Positions 9,862-21,709 of a stretch of DNA of 64,000 bases are shown here, piece by piece (position 1 is the first letter of the stretch; each line of letters starts with the position of its first letter). Source of the DNA: Areca catechu. Its lineage: Eukaryota > Streptophyta > Magnoliopsida > Arecales > Arecaceae. The DNA lies in contig CM038049.1 of the NCBI GenBank assembly GCA_021397845.1, forward strand, positions 102,888,877-102,952,876. The letters run 5' to 3'. A model generated the notes under the pieces. The model was not told the origin of the DNA and ran no database searches. It saw only the letters and a program-made list of their open reading frames with translations. The position numbers and the translations under genes were made by a program.

Positions 9862-9942
9862 GTTGGTATTAGAGCAGGTTTAGGATAGCATTCATCTGTA
9901 TCAGAGTCATAAAACCCTAATTCTTGAATTTTTTGCATTCTG
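9862..9942 (+). other. PBS and truncated leader after LTR C1
   Basis: TGGTATTAGAGC at 9864-9875 is a one-mismatch initiator tRNA-Met PBS. Only 81 bp separate LTR C1 from LTR C2, and no purine tract precedes C2. This is therefore either a large internal deletion or a second C-type insertion. Confidence 0.75.
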
Positions 9943-11133
9943 TTGTGGGGGCACCAGGATCAGACACAGATTACTTGGCCCTATTTGGTTTACCTAGCCA
10001 TGTATCAAATTTTGTAATCAACTAGAATTGAGTCCTGTAATAAGTTGAGGTTAGTTGATTTGTCTCAACCCTTAACCTAGTCAATATTTTGAGTCCTGTA
10101 CATCAATTATGAGTCTAGTATGAGCCCAATTTTTATACAAGAGAGGAGTTTATGCTATTTTGGAGTTCCACCAGGCCACATCCAGGAGTCAGAGGCTACT
10201 ACATCAGTCCATTGGATTTTGTGACAACCTAGGTTCCAAGATGCTTCCAGAAACCCTGATTCTTTCCAGATGTTCTCTAGATGACCAGATTCCTCCCCAG
10301 ATGCCAGAGCATATTCCTAGATTAGGGCATCTATGATTCCAAAGATCCACTTGCATCCCAGATCAAAGAAATCAAGCCTAGGTGCCAAGCCCAAGCCCTT
10401 AAGAAGCAAGATTCCAAAGAATATTCCTACTACCAGGCTACCAGGCTACCAGGCCACCCCAGCTTCCAGAGGCCCAAACCCATGCACCCAAGCCCTTTTG
10501 GACCGGCCACTTGCAGCTCCTAGAGGCCCAACACGCCCCCTAGGCATCCTTGAAGTGTTGACCACGTCCAAAGATGTTTGACCAAGTCCAAGTTGAAGAG
10601 AAGAAGGAGAAGACCAAGTTTATTCCTAACCTAGTTAGGATTTCTAATCATTTTTAACTTTATAATTCTAACCTAGCTAGGAAAGAACTTGTATTCCAAT
10701 TTGGAAGAGAACTTGTAACCCAAGTGCAACCATGGTTAGTGAGGGTATGGAAACTATATAAATACCCCACCCCTTCCCCTCTTGTAAGCATCTCTCTCTT
10801 ATGAATATAACTTGCTGAATTTTTGAGTTATTGCCTTGTGTTGGTGTTTTGTTTTGGTTCTTTGGTTTGTGTTATTGTGCTTGGATGAATTCCTTGTTGC
10901 CCTAGCATCCTTCCACACCATAAATCACTACTATCCAAGCCTTCACACATCCAAGGAGGAGTACCCTAGGCCACCAAGCAAGGAGACCTTCAACAAGCTT
11001 CAAACAACCTAGCTTCTAATCCCTAACCCGATATTTTCTAAACCTAGTTTCCTTTCTTTTTCTTACTTGCTATTTTGATTGACCCTTGACATTTTGCAAG
11101 ATCCCTGAGATTTTCTCCCCCCCCCTGAGGAGA
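9943..11133 (+). mobile_element. family C LTR (C2), 3' truncated
   Basis: It begins TTGTGGGGGCACCAGGAT and follows C1 through the promoter region (TATATAAATA near 10755) to a point equal to about 9473 of C1. There the D LTR begins. The last roughly 390 bp are not found after D. Its segment 10243-10565 is the closest match to the foreign U3 cassette in element B. Confidence 0.85.
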
Positions 11134-12703
11134 TGGTGCGGGCACCAGACTCAGAAGAAGACTTCAGGGCTCCATCTGGATCTCTGATTGACCTTGCCCG
11201 AAGAATTAGGGTTTTCTGGTTTTGTAATAAGGGTTGACTTGGTCAACTCAATTTTAGTCTTGAGTCTGTATTTCCTTGTAATTTAAATTTTGTTGAGTCA
11301 TGTTGACTCAGTACAAGTCCTAGTAGTGGTCTAGGTCTTCTTCAGGTTGGTGCCACTTTTTTTTCAGTCAAGTCAAGGTCCAGGGTGCCACATTTTTTCT
11401 CCCAGGCCCAAGCAAGTGGGCATCACACTCCCAGCCACACGCCAGAGTCCAGGAGGCGCCACATCTCCATCCAGTGTCTTTGGTCCCTACACCACAAGAA
11501 GTAAGTTCCTTTTTTTTCTTGCACCACTTGGGAGAGAAATCCATCAAGATACCTCAATCCAAGGAGGAGCCAATTTCTTTCGAGATAAACCCAAGCCAGG
11601 ATGGTAAGAATTTTTCTTGAAGAGAGGATCAAGGAGGTGCCCCATAATGTTCCATAAAAATCCAAGTTATAAAAGGGAAGAGAGCATGTCTTGGGAAGAG
11701 AATTTGATGCCTAAAGTGTGGGTTAGTCCTATTAGTCCCACATGGAAAATGTATAAAATTTTATTTCTTTGTTATGTCTATATATTCAACTCTATGTAAC
11801 TCTTGAATTTAATGATGAATGATGAATGAATTCAATTTATATGTGAGCAACTTTGTGTTTCTCTCTTCCGCACTTGTATTCAGGTGTTGAGCTCCGTGAG
11901 GGAGTAAATTCGGGTTCCCTAGGAACCTTGAGGAGGTGTGAGATCTCCAACCCCAAAACCCCAAAACCCTAGGTTAGCCACTTCACTTCCAAACCCTAGC
12001 CGCCCATCATCTTCTTCATTCCACCAAACCCTAACCTACCCCAACTTCTCACGGCCCCTCTCTTCCAATTAGAGGCTGACCACCAGCATCCAGGTCCAGA
12101 TTGGCTACTTCGAATACAGAGCAAATCCCAGAGGAAGTCAGATTAGCATCCAGGAGAATCAGGATTTCAGCAACATCAACTTTCAAGTTTTCTATCCGGT
12201 AAATCCTTCCTTGAGTATCTGGTTCCATAACCTGTTCTTCTTCTTTCCCAGATCTTGAGTTCAGGAGAAGCCAACTCTGCCAAAGGACCAGTATTGGAGG
12301 ATCCATTGCGAAGATCTCCGAATCCGAGGATCCAACAATCTGCTCAAGAGAGTCCTTCTACTAAACTCTGTGAAGATCACTGTCTGGTCCATAACCCTTC
12401 TCTTCTCTTTACTTCTGTCCTGTTGAAAGTTCAGAGCGAAACCCTAGGTCTGGTAGTTTCTCAACCCCCAGCGATCCTTTACTTCTGAACTACTCTGATA
12501 ATCTAGTTTCCTTTAATTTGTGCTTTCAAATATTATATAGTTTCTTTCAATTTAGTTTAACTTTCCTTTGAGTCAAAGCCGACTTTCAAAAATATATAAA
12601 AAATAAAAATAAAAATAAAAATATACATTAATTTTAATTTGCTTCCGCATTCCACATATCCGTTCTGCATCAATTTTGGTATCAAAGTTTTCGTTCTGCA
12701 TCA
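11134..12703 (+). mobile_element. family D 5' LTR
   Basis: It starts TGGTGCGGGCACCAGACTC and ends TTCTGCATCA, followed by a PBS. The same family is present as a minus-strand solo LTR at 33953-35731, which validates both ends. The + copy is about 200 bp shorter because the repeat-rich middle is smaller. Only the 5' LTR and about 240 bp of leader of this element remain here. Confidence 0.88.
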
Positions 12704-12718
12704 TTTTGGTATCAGAGC
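12661..12718 (+). repeat. 31-bp duplication of the LTR end plus PBS in family D
   Basis: CGTTCTGCATCA followed by a TTTTGGTATCA-like PBS occurs twice, at 12661 and 12692, spaced 31 bp. The first copy carries TGGTATCAAAGT and lies inside the LTR; the second (12707-12718, TGGTATCAGAGC) is the true PBS. The minus-strand solo LTR D' has the same 31-bp spacing (TGATGCAG at 33953 and 33984). Confidence 0.88.
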
Positions 12719-12960
12719 CTTGTTTAGGGTTTTGACTTGCTTGCATGTTTTGAGTGTCTCTCTTTTTCACTTTGTCTGCTCGAAGTAGACTCCCCAGGAT
12801 GTCCGGTCCTAGGAATGAAGTGAGGTGCAAGCCTCCTCTTCCCATTCCATGGGGTGTTCCTAGGGCATGTAGGGGATCTGCTGGGTTACAACTTCGTAGC
12901 AGGAATTGTAAACGCGGGAAGCATTCTATTTTCAGTCTATAACTACCCTGTTGCATGTAG
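12719..12960 (+). other. truncated leader of element D
   Basis: About 240 bp of leader follow the PBS and contain no recognisable gag. An ATG at 12754 opens a 62-codon frame that I do not consider real. The element is cut off near 12960, where copia-like sequence starts. Confidence 0.5.
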
Positions 12961-13098
12961 TATTTAAACAATTTTTAAATTTGGACATGCATGTAGTCAT
13001 AGTTTTTAATTGCTAATAATGAGATTTGGGATTAGGGTTCGGACCTGGTTTCATAAATTTTTGAAATCCACGCTTCCGCACTAGTTCACAAACCCAAC
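12961..13098 (+). mobile_element. copia LTR 3'-end remnant
   Basis: TTTTTGAAATCCACGCTTCC and the terminal AAACCCAACA match the 3' end of copia LTR L (about 49706-49749). No PBS follows; family C sequence begins directly. Confidence 0.65.
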
Positions 13099-14376
13099 AA
13101 CTACATCAGCTTATTGGATTTTGAGTGATACCCCAGGATCCAAGATGCCTTTCCAGATACCCTGATTCCTTCTAGATGCCCTCCAGATACTTTTCAAATA
13201 CCAGATTCCCTCCAGATGCTAGAGAATATTCCAATACTAGGGAGCCCATGATCCCAAGGACTTACCTATGCCCCAGCCCAGGAGAATTCAAGGCCCAGGT
13301 CCATAAAAAAACCAAGATGCTCTTTTGATTCTAGGTATATTCCAGCCTAGGGCATCCCAGCTTCCATGAGGCCCAAAGCCCATGCGCCCTTACCCTTGTC
13401 CAGCCCATTTGCTACCTTTGAAGCCCAACATGCCAAGCCCTAGGCATCTAAGGTGTTGACTTGGTCCAAGCTAAGAGGGGAAGTCCAAATGGAAGGAGGA
13501 AACAAAGTTCTTATCCCATTCAACTTGTCTACTCCTAGTTCTAGGTTTATTTTATAGTCTTTCTCCTACTTAAATTATATAAACCTTTTCTAACTAGGAG
13601 AAAACTTGCAGTCCTTTTAGGAGAGGGCATGGGACTTTAAAAATACCCCACCCCTTCACCTCTTGTACTAACTTCTCTCTTATGAAATAAAACCCTGATA
13701 AAAGTTTGTCTCAAGTTGAGTGTTGGTGTTCTTGTGTTTGTGGAGTATTCTTCTTATGCCTTAGCCGAACCCCTACTGCCCTAGCCTTCTACTACATCAC
13801 AGGAGATCAGCCACGCCCAAAGGAAAGGAACCCTAGGCCACCCAAGCAAGGACTTCATCAAGCTTCTAGTCACCAGCCATTCAAACCCAGATTCGGATTT
13901 CCTTCAAACCCTAGTTTCCTTTACTTTTATTATTTGCTATTTTGATTGACCCCTGATGCTTGTAGGATCCTTGAGGTGTTTTCCCTCCCCAAAGTAGGCC
14001 TCCTTTGCCTCCAAGACTACCCAGATTAGCCATCAGATTGAATGGAACTGAAGCTTAATCAACGAGGCTCCAATTAGAATGTGAGTGATCTTTTTAAGTG
14101 TAGATTTTTCAATCTTTGACTGGTAACATCCTTCCCTTCTCTTGATTTCTATTTTGATTGCTATCCTAAGCTGGGAATTTCTCAATTCTCGGGTCCTGTC
14201 TTTTATTATTTTGCATAAGCATGCTTGCATGATGATTCTTTGCGTTGCTATTCATCCTGCTAGTCTTTACTTGATTTTGAGAATATAGCCTACAAATTAA
14301 AATTATAAAAAAATATACAAAAGATAGTTTACTATTTTTCCTGTATATTTAGCAATCTTAGAGTCATCCCGCATCA
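13099..14376 (+). mobile_element. family C LTR (C3), 5' truncated
   Basis: This aligns with C1 and C2 from about 480 bp inside the LTR to the end CATCCCGCATCA. It includes the TAAAAATACCCCACCCC box near 13637, CTCTTGTA near 13661 and ATGAAATAAA near 13682. No PBS follows; minus-strand leader of element P abuts it. Confidence 0.82.
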
Positions 14377-14942
14377 CTATTGATGTCCCTAGAATCATTT
14401 TAGGTTTCTAGTTGTCTTTAATTAGGTTGGGTTCGAATGCAAGGTGGTTGTTATGGGCTAAGGAGAGGTGATCAACTCCTCCCCCCATCTGACATACTGA
14501 AATTGTCCTTAATGTAGCTTATGCATATGATGGCACACATATGAAACCCTAAATTATGCAATGTAATTTTTTTGTATTATTTTTTTTACTGTAATTTTTT
14601 TTAATAGAAATATCTTATACAGGAAATTAACTAATACGCAGGAAATATGCAAAAATTTAAAATAGGCAAGAATTATGCAAAAGGAACCATAAATATGCTG
14701 AAATTATGCTTGCTGAAATTAGGTGCAGAAATTTTTCTTGGTAGAAAACAGTCATGCAGAAAATCTATAATTCGAAATAAATTATGAAAAAATATTAATA
14801 AACAGAAATAAATATGATGAATCTAGAAAATAAGAATCAGATTTTTATCAGATACCTATATATAGAAATAATTATTTGAACAGACCATATATAGGAATTA
14901 TGATATGCAAAAAGCAAGCCTTGAAACAACTCTGATACCAAA
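14377..14942 (-). other. element P leader and PBS (minus strand)
   Basis: Read on the minus strand, this is the 5' leader of a B/E-type Ty3/gypsy element, including the GGGGGGAGGAGTTGATCACC tract. The PBS is at 14929-14940 (TGGTATCAGAGT on the minus strand, one mismatch). The leader stops where C3 ends, so gag and pol of P are absent. Confidence 0.78.
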
Positions 14943-16460
14943 TGATGCGTGACTACTTAAGCATGCAAATTAATTTTTTGTTATTAAGCAATGAGTTAAA
15001 GACTTGTATCCCAAAATTTGAGCCAAAATTCTAAGCAGGATATCCTATAGAAAATCTAGAAGATCATGCATGCATAAATAGATGCTAAAGTGAAAGAAAT
15101 AGGACCGCCAAGGCTAAGAAGCCCCGGTTACAATATCATTACTTATGAGTCTAGGAGGTGTGTACCTGGTAGTGTTTACTAATGATTCCTTGATGAGGTC
15201 ACTTCATGCTCTCGGATGTGACCTGGAGAACCAAGCTCTGGCCCCGCGGATCTGCTGGCTTTCTATCCGCTGGCCCGTAGGCAAGTCAAATAGAATCCTA
15301 AAGTCGTGAAACTCGAGGGACCTGCAAAACACCAAAGGAGGATTAGAAAATAAAGGAGAAAAGGGATGAATCGCTGAAAGAAGAAAGGAAGTTAGAGAGT
15401 AGCAGGGGTTGCCAAGATAAAGCTTGATTGTTGGCTGTCCAAGATGGAAGAAGCAGGGCGGTTAGCGTTTGATAAATAGGGCCTCATACCCTTCGATGCT
15501 CAAAGAGCAAAGGCATGGGTCTCTCACCCACTCCCTCATGAAGGTCGATGCACAAAGGAAAAGGAAAATTATATGGAAGATAACTCAAATTTCATTCATA
15601 TGCGTTTGAGCCAAATTACATGAGATGGGCCCTTTATATGGAGTCGTAAGAATTAGGGCCTAAGTAATGGAATACATGGAAAAAAACATGGCACCTAACA
15701 TCTTCCTTTCTTGTAGATTGGATACATAGAATGAATCAAGCTAATACCATAAAACTCCTCCACATATGGAATGAAGTGGGCGGCTAAGGGGGGACCATGG
15801 TGGGTGCATGAAGACTTCTTCTTTTGGCTTGGGGCAGCCCACAAGGTTTCCAAAACAGGCATGCATGAATTAGGGGATTGGAGTATATCCTATTGAGCTT
15901 CCTTTCTCAGTTGATGGCATGTGGAGTTGATGTGCCTAGAGGGTGGAAGGGGTGTGCTGGGATGTGGTCATGCACGGCCATCTTCATGTGATCCTCCATG
16001 TAATCCTAGGTGGCGCAATCCAGGGTATGACTGGGACTCCACACGGCTACTGAGGTGGCATACTGGGTGGATCCTTCATATGCTTGAGTCTTCTCTGACT
16101 GGACTTGACTTAATACAAACTCAATATAGACTCAATACAATTGGACATGATTATAAGACCAAAAATGGTAAATGGCTCAACATGAGTTGGCTCAACCAAC
16201 TAAGCTCAAGGACTGATCCAAAACCCTAATGGCATGAATCGAACTCTAAATATAGGACTCAATGATATCAAGGGCTAAAACAGGACTCAAACCCTAATTT
16301 GGGCCAAAATGAGCCATGCCTTTATTACAGGACTCAATTTATACTCAAACTGACTTCAAAGGACTCAAGCCCTAATTACAAGACTCAAAGGACTAACAGG
16401 ACTTGATTATTGATCTTAGAGGCAAAATTGGGATAGGGACTGATCCTGATCTCCCCATCA
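14943..16460 (-). mobile_element. element P 5' LTR (minus strand)
   Basis: On the minus strand it runs from TGATGGGGAGATC to ACGCATCA, 1518 bp. It shares the CGGGGCTTCTTAGCC-type segment with the LTRs of B and E (minus strand, near 15110). A plus-strand 102-codon frame at 15921-16229 is antisense to the LTR and unlikely to be a gene. Confidence 0.82.
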
Positions 16461-16462
16461 AC

Positions 16463-16467
16463 CAAGA
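16463..16467. repeat. target-site duplication of element G (left)
   Basis: CAAGA, repeated at 45404-45408, directly outside the outermost G LTRs. Confidence 0.92.
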
Positions 16468-17903
16468 TGGTGCGAACACCAATAATGGCCTTCAATCAAA
16501 TTCCTTATGGATTGAATAATAAATTTGAAGCCCTAACAAGTCAGTTCAACTACAACCTAAAGAGCTAACTCGAGCACTGCAGCTGACTCAACCAGAGAAA
16601 TCTGCTACTTCAATTTTCTACTTCAACATTTTAGCTATTCAGCACTTATTCAGCTACTTGGAATAACTCAACACTTTGCACTTATTCAACTACCTGGAAT
16701 AACCTTAACTATTTGGAATAACTCAACACTTGGGATAAATCAGCAAGTTAATTACAAGACCAAGTTGGACCGCCGCATCACCAAGCCTAGGTGGTAGCCA
16801 AGCCAACATGGAGGACACCTCACACCCCCCCTCCACTTGGGCGCCTACATTCAAATTCAAAATGAAGTGGCCGGCCCTCATTCTTCTCGTTGAATCAAGT
16901 TTGGTTGTAATTCTCCACCATCTTCTGCATGTATTCCTCCATGAATTTCAAATTTTCAAAAGGCTTTATGTGGTCTATTAATACCTCTCCATAGCTCCTT
17001 GTAATGCATCTTATGAATGAAAAATTTTGAGTTCCAAATTTCTTTCCATTTGTATGATGCAAATGTCCTCCATGAGAGAGTGAGTGTGAGGCTCATCCAA
17101 GCTACTTCATAGTTGTATTAGTCTACCTAGCAAAGCTTTCCCTTCCATCTTCCTTAAACACCAATTTCAGCAACCTCTAAAGGTTGCCATCTCCGAGGAA
17201 GCCATCTCCAACAATCCTTCCAATATCATCTTCATCCATTCTTCTTCCAAAGATGCCCACCAACTTCAACTCAAGGAAGCTAGTCATCCATTCTTCTTCA
17301 ATGGCACCATCCTTTTACATCCCAAGTACACTAAGGAGCCATTCATTCTTCAAGGATGCAAGCTTCTTCCTACTCAAGCCCTCATCCATCCAATATAAAA
17401 ATGCCAACCACTCTATTCTTCCTTTTGATCACTTCTTTCAACTTTCCCCAACTTTGCCATGTCATTAATGTCATTCATTGCAGGGTCCCCTACAATTCTG
17501 AGTTAAAGAGGAGGTTTTGCTTTGCCTTGGAACAGGCCATGGAGGGAGTTTCCATTCCATAATTGATAGTCTTCAAGTTTAGTTGCAGCTTTATGGAGTG
17601 CTGAAATGATCTATCATAAAAGGTGGGAGAGCTCATCATTGGTTAGTAAACCCATCCGAGTCTCTTAGGTCTGTTCATATGAAGGTTATGTCTTAATTAG
17701 AATGGTTTCTCAACCATTAGGTCCATTCTTCCTTGATTATAATAGAACTACATTGTGGGTAAGTTTCCTTTCATTAAGTAGTCTCATCATATAGTTTACT
17801 TGGCCCTTTCTTATGCTTGAACTTTGCTAATGTAAGTAGGTATCATTGCTTAATTTGATTTGCTAAACTGTTAATCTAGAATTCCTCTTTGCATCCTGCA
17901 TCA
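16468..17903 (+). repeat. element G 5' LTR
   Basis: 1436 bp, from TGGTGCGAACACCAATAATG to CATCCTGCATCA. A TATTAATACCTCTCC box lies near 16978, followed by CTTGTAATGCATC and ATGAATGAAA. The small open frames inside (17184-17562) also occur in the two 3' LTRs and are not supported as genes. Confidence 0.93.
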
Positions 17904-17907
17904 TATT

Positions 17908-17919
17908 TGGTATCAGAGC
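17908..17919 (+). other. element G primer-binding site
   Basis: TGGTATCAGAGC, initiator tRNA-Met type, four bases after the LTR end. Confidence 0.92.
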
Positions 17920-18622
17920 ATGGTAAACTAGGGCATATAGGTTAGTTTAATTTCAGCATTGTTTGCTTCTTTAATCTAGAGTTTCACGCCTCTTGAATGG
18001 GGTATATGCAAATATACTGTCTATCCATGGGGATAATGAGCTACGGCCAGACATGAAGTCTTCAGGTTGAAGGTTTAATGTGCTATTTGCTTGCTTGTTG
18101 AGTTATTTGCATAATTTCTCAAGTGAGTGTGTGAAGTGCATGATTTTCTTTTGTTTAGCACATTGAACACCCCAAAATTCCTGGCATAATTCAAACTTAG
18201 GTTTCCCACTAGGAGTTTGAAATTTAAAATTTAAAATTTAAAATTATAAAAAAAAGATTTAAATTTATAATTTGAATTTGAAATTTTAAATTAGAAAATT
18301 TACATTCTACTTAATTAGTTTTGTTTACATTCTGCTTGATTAGTTTGTAATGTTGCCTTCATTTTAATACACTTAAGGGTGGCAATATCATAAGATAAGG
18401 GAAGGAGGTCATTACCTTTCCTTGGCCCAAAAACAACCGACCACATTTTGCATCAAACCCAAACCTTTAATAAAATTGAGTAGCAACCTAATTAGAACTA
18501 GGGACACCAACATGTCAAGCTTAATTAGTGTGTTGAGGCTAGTGTAAGTCAATTCTTCATTTACTTCTAGAGATTGGTGTCTAAGGCTAGAGGTCCAAAG
18601 GCAAATGCCTTAAGTGGATCTG
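17920..18622 (+). other. element G leader, first part
   Basis: Non-coding leader with a very AT-rich AAATTTAAA patch at about 18220-18300. It is interrupted at 18622 by element J and resumes at 21542. Confidence 0.7.
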
Positions 18623-19345
18623 TGATGGGGGACAGATGGGTAGGATCGTTGGTGAGCCTAGAAGTCATCTAAATTAGGGTACTATTTTTTTTTTTGATAT
18701 TTTTTTTTCTAGGGATGGCGAAGGAATAGTGGGGATGGAGGACAGGGATCTGGATCTCATGGACTTTGGGACTCACCCTAACGAAGAGACCTCTCACCTC
18801 TAAGGCATTACACCCTCCTGGATACTTGGAGGTGCTAGGATGGATCTCAAAGGCCACGAGGGGATAGAGAAGATGAAATGGGAAGGGGGATAACTGGGCA
18901 TGACCTCACATCATGTCCTGGGGTTGGGTCTCACACACTCTCCTCACGGAGTAAAATAAAAAAACCACTCTTTTCTAAAACTCATTTTCATTCCCAAAAC
19001 TTGAATAAACCCTAAAAACTATTTTTTTACAAAGGACTGAGGGTGGTATTTATAGACTTGTCCAACCCTCGTTTGAATTTGAATACAGGATAAAAAGATA
19101 GAGATGATTCAAATTCAAGATTGGATAAGATAAGTCTATCTATATCTCAAACCTAACCAACCAAATCCTAATTCAAAATTCAAAAAAAAAATAAAAATAA
19201 ATCCCAAGCAAATTTATTTTAGATATCCTCCAAGATTCGTGCATCTCCAAGATCAGTGCATCTCTGAGATCCGTGCTGCTCTGGGATCCATGCTGCTCCG
19301 GGATCCGTGTTGCTCCGAGATTCGAGGGGGCCTATGTCTTTATCA
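18623..19345 (-). repeat. element J 3' LTR
   Basis: On the minus strand it starts TGATAAAGACATAGGCC and ends CCCCCATCA. Closely similar to 20817-21541. Confidence 0.9.
19239..19325 (-). repeat. 17-bp tandem repeats in J LTR
   Basis: About five units of the form GTGCTGCTCTGGGATCC (17 bp), beginning GTGCATCTCCAAGATCA at 19239. The other LTR has the same array at 21435-21520. Related single copies occur near the GC-rich ends of F (about 40160-40215) and K (about 47150-47205). Confidence 0.85.
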
Positions 19346-20800
19346 TTCCCCTGAGGTGGGGAAAACTCGACTCCGTCGAGTGTGGAACAGCAGGGACTCT
19401 AGTGAACCGCATCAAATCAAAAGAGGGTCGCTCTGAAAATAGTGTAACTTTGAGAAGGGTGCAGCTTTGAAAACCATGCACTTTGAAATTCGTGCATAGG
19501 AAGAAATCGGCAATAGAAAATCGATTGCTTTGAGGAACGTGCAGTGTATTCACATTCGTGTGGGCCTCTTCTTCTCCCTTCTCCACGGACCGAAACCACG
19601 AGTGGACAGACTTCACCGGCGACTTCAACGTACCGGTGGTCTTCACCAGCACCAGCGATGGGAGGCGGGCAGCGACGTAGGGGAACACACGGTGGCACAG
19701 GTGGGGATGGCGTTCGGCGATGGAGATGACGCGTTGGGCGTTGCGGCAGCGGGGACTCCTTTGCAGTCCGTCAGACCATGGAGTAGAGGTGGCCTTGTGG
19801 AGAGGGGTTCTAGTGGATCTTCACCGGCTAAGGTTCTGGCATGGACCGGACGGGAGGAATATTCATGGCGACAGGGAGGAAGACGGTGACACGATTGGCT
19901 GATTTCGGTGGATGGCAAGGCCGGCGGCTGTTCTGTTTGGTTGCAGGTGGCGGGACGTCGATGAAGATCGGGAGGAGGAGTGGCACGGCGGAGGGTGCGG
20001 CGATTCATCCTTGGTTCCGATGGAGGTGGAGTCGGGGATGGATCTGGAAAAGTCCAGCATCGTCAACGGCTTGGCCGGAGTCCATCAGGGGGCGACGGAA
20101 GTCGGGTGTCACAGTAACAGGAAGAACGGGCAGAGGCGTTGGGTGGGAGGAGGACGAGGTCCTCGCCGGTGGGGAGGAGGGATCGTGGAAGAGGCTGAGG
20201 CGGGAGAGGTTGAGGGCGTCACCGGCGGCGGTGGAGCGGTCAAAGTAGCAGCACTCTTAGCATGGAAGGAGTAGGGCATGGAGGAGGGGGGCTCGATGCC
20301 GAGGGTTTGGAGCTGGAAGGGCTTCCAGACGTGGAGCTGGAGCGTGCACGACTCCACGGCGTGCTGGGAACTCTTCGCCCGGGGCATCATCGACTCCAAG
20401 AATCTGGCATTCTCTCTGTATCCTCCACCAATCTTGAAGAAGAAAATTAGGTTAGGGCTAGTGCTTTAAGCATGGATGAGATCATGAGGAGAGAAGAGGA
20501 GATCTTGGCTCTAGGGCAGGGAAGGAGGTAAAGCAATGAGCAACGTGGAGGCGGGTCCTGTGATAGGCATGGCGGTGACAGGATTTTCATTTGGTGGCGG
20601 AGGTGGCAGAGATTGGAGTCACGAGAGGGGAAGGTTGGGCGCTGGCACAGAGCTGCTCAGCAATGGGATCGGAAGGAGGGGATGAAAGAAATTGCTGGCA
20701 ACTTGGATAAATGATTTTTTTTTTTTTTGAATCTGTGAGAAGGGGGGACGACCGGTAAGAGAATATTTAGGATGATACGAAAGTACCCTAATTTTTCTGT
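19346..20800 (-). other. element J internal region, GC-rich, no retroviral genes
   Basis: The PPT (minus strand CCCCACCTCAGGGGAA) and the inverted repeat ACTCGAC...GTCGAGT (19365-19381) lie at the LTR side. The rest is strongly GC-rich with overlapping open frames on both strands (for example + 19530-19889, + 19841-20248, - 20109-20399). None matches a family I recognise. The compositional jump against the AT-rich LTRs would fit a captured host gene piece, but I cannot identify one. Confidence 0.7.
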
Positions 20801-20812
20801 GCTTTGATACCA
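20801..20812 (-). other. element J primer-binding site
   Basis: Minus strand TGGTATCAAAGC, one mismatch to the initiator tRNA-Met PBS, four bases inside the 5' LTR end. Confidence 0.85.
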
Positions 20813-20816
20813 AAAT

Positions 20817-21541
20817 TGATGGGGAACAGAGATGGGTAGAATCGTTGGTGAGCCTAGAAGTCACCTAAATTAGGGTACTATTTTTTTTTTGATATTTTTT
20901 TTTTCTAGGGATGGCGAAGGAATAGTGGGGATGGAGGACAGGGATCTGGATCTCATGGACTTTGGGACTCACCCTAATGAAGAGACCTCTCACCTCTAAG
21001 ACATTACACCCTCCTCGATACTTGGAGGCGCTAGGATGGATCTCAAAGGCTACGAGGGGATAGAGAAGATGGAATGGGAAGGGGGATAACTGGGCATGAC
21101 CTCACATCATGTCCTAGGGTTGGGTCTCACACCCTCTCCTCACGGAGTAAAATAAAAAAACCACTTTTTTCTAAAACTCATTTTCATTCCCAAAACTTGA
21201 ATAAATCCTAAAAACTATTTTTTTACAAAGGACTGAGGGTGGTATTTATAGACTTGTCCAACCCTCGTTTGAAATTGAATACAGGATAAAAAGAAAGAGA
21301 TGATTCAAATTCAAGATTGGATAAGATAAGCCTATCTATATCTCAATCCTAACCAACCAAATCCTAATTCAAAATTCAAAAAAAAGATAAAAATAAATCC
21401 CAAGTAAATTTATTCTAGATATCGTCCAAGATTCGTGCATCTCCGAGATCAGTGCATCTCCGAGATTCATGCTGCTCTGGGATCCATGCTGCTCCAGGAT
21501 CTGTGCTACTCCGAGATTCGAGGGGGCCTATGTGTCCATCA
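20817..21541 (-). repeat. element J 5' LTR
   Basis: 725 bp. Plus-strand limits TGATGGGGAACAG and GTCCATCA. Confidence 0.9.
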
Positions 21542-21709
21542 ATCTATGATTTTTAATTAGGATCCTGCAAGAGCATGGAGAGCCTCCTGCAATCCCATCT
21601 CTTACTTGGACAGTTGAAAGAGTATTTGCAGTCTTGATCTATACTTAGTCGATTCATACTACATTGAACTTTTAGGTTTAGCAAACCTTAGAACGAGTCT
21701 TTGTATTGA
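21542..21709 (+). other. element G leader, second part
   Basis: Continues the leader after J. It includes a CTTAGTCGATTCATAC segment similar to the region just before gag in B and E. Confidence 0.65.

Larger units (their letters stand above)
18623..21541 (-). mobile_element. element J: non-autonomous LTR element (minus strand) in the leader of G
   Basis: LTRs of 723 and 725 bp enclose a 1471-bp GC-rich interior without gag or pol. Orientation is set by the PBS (minus strand, 20801-20812) and the PPT (19346-19361). Flanks are ATCTG on the left and ATCTA on the right, a target-site duplication with one mismatch. It keeps the pol-derived inverted repeat next to the PPT found in autonomous relatives. 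Confidence 0.88.

Noticed and set aside
9943..11133. C2 as the 3' LTR of the element starting with C1
   Set aside because: No PPT precedes it, and the 3' end and target-site duplication are missing, so the pairing cannot be shown.
15921..16229. 102-codon plus-strand ORF
   Set aside because: It is antisense within the P LTR and shows no domain.
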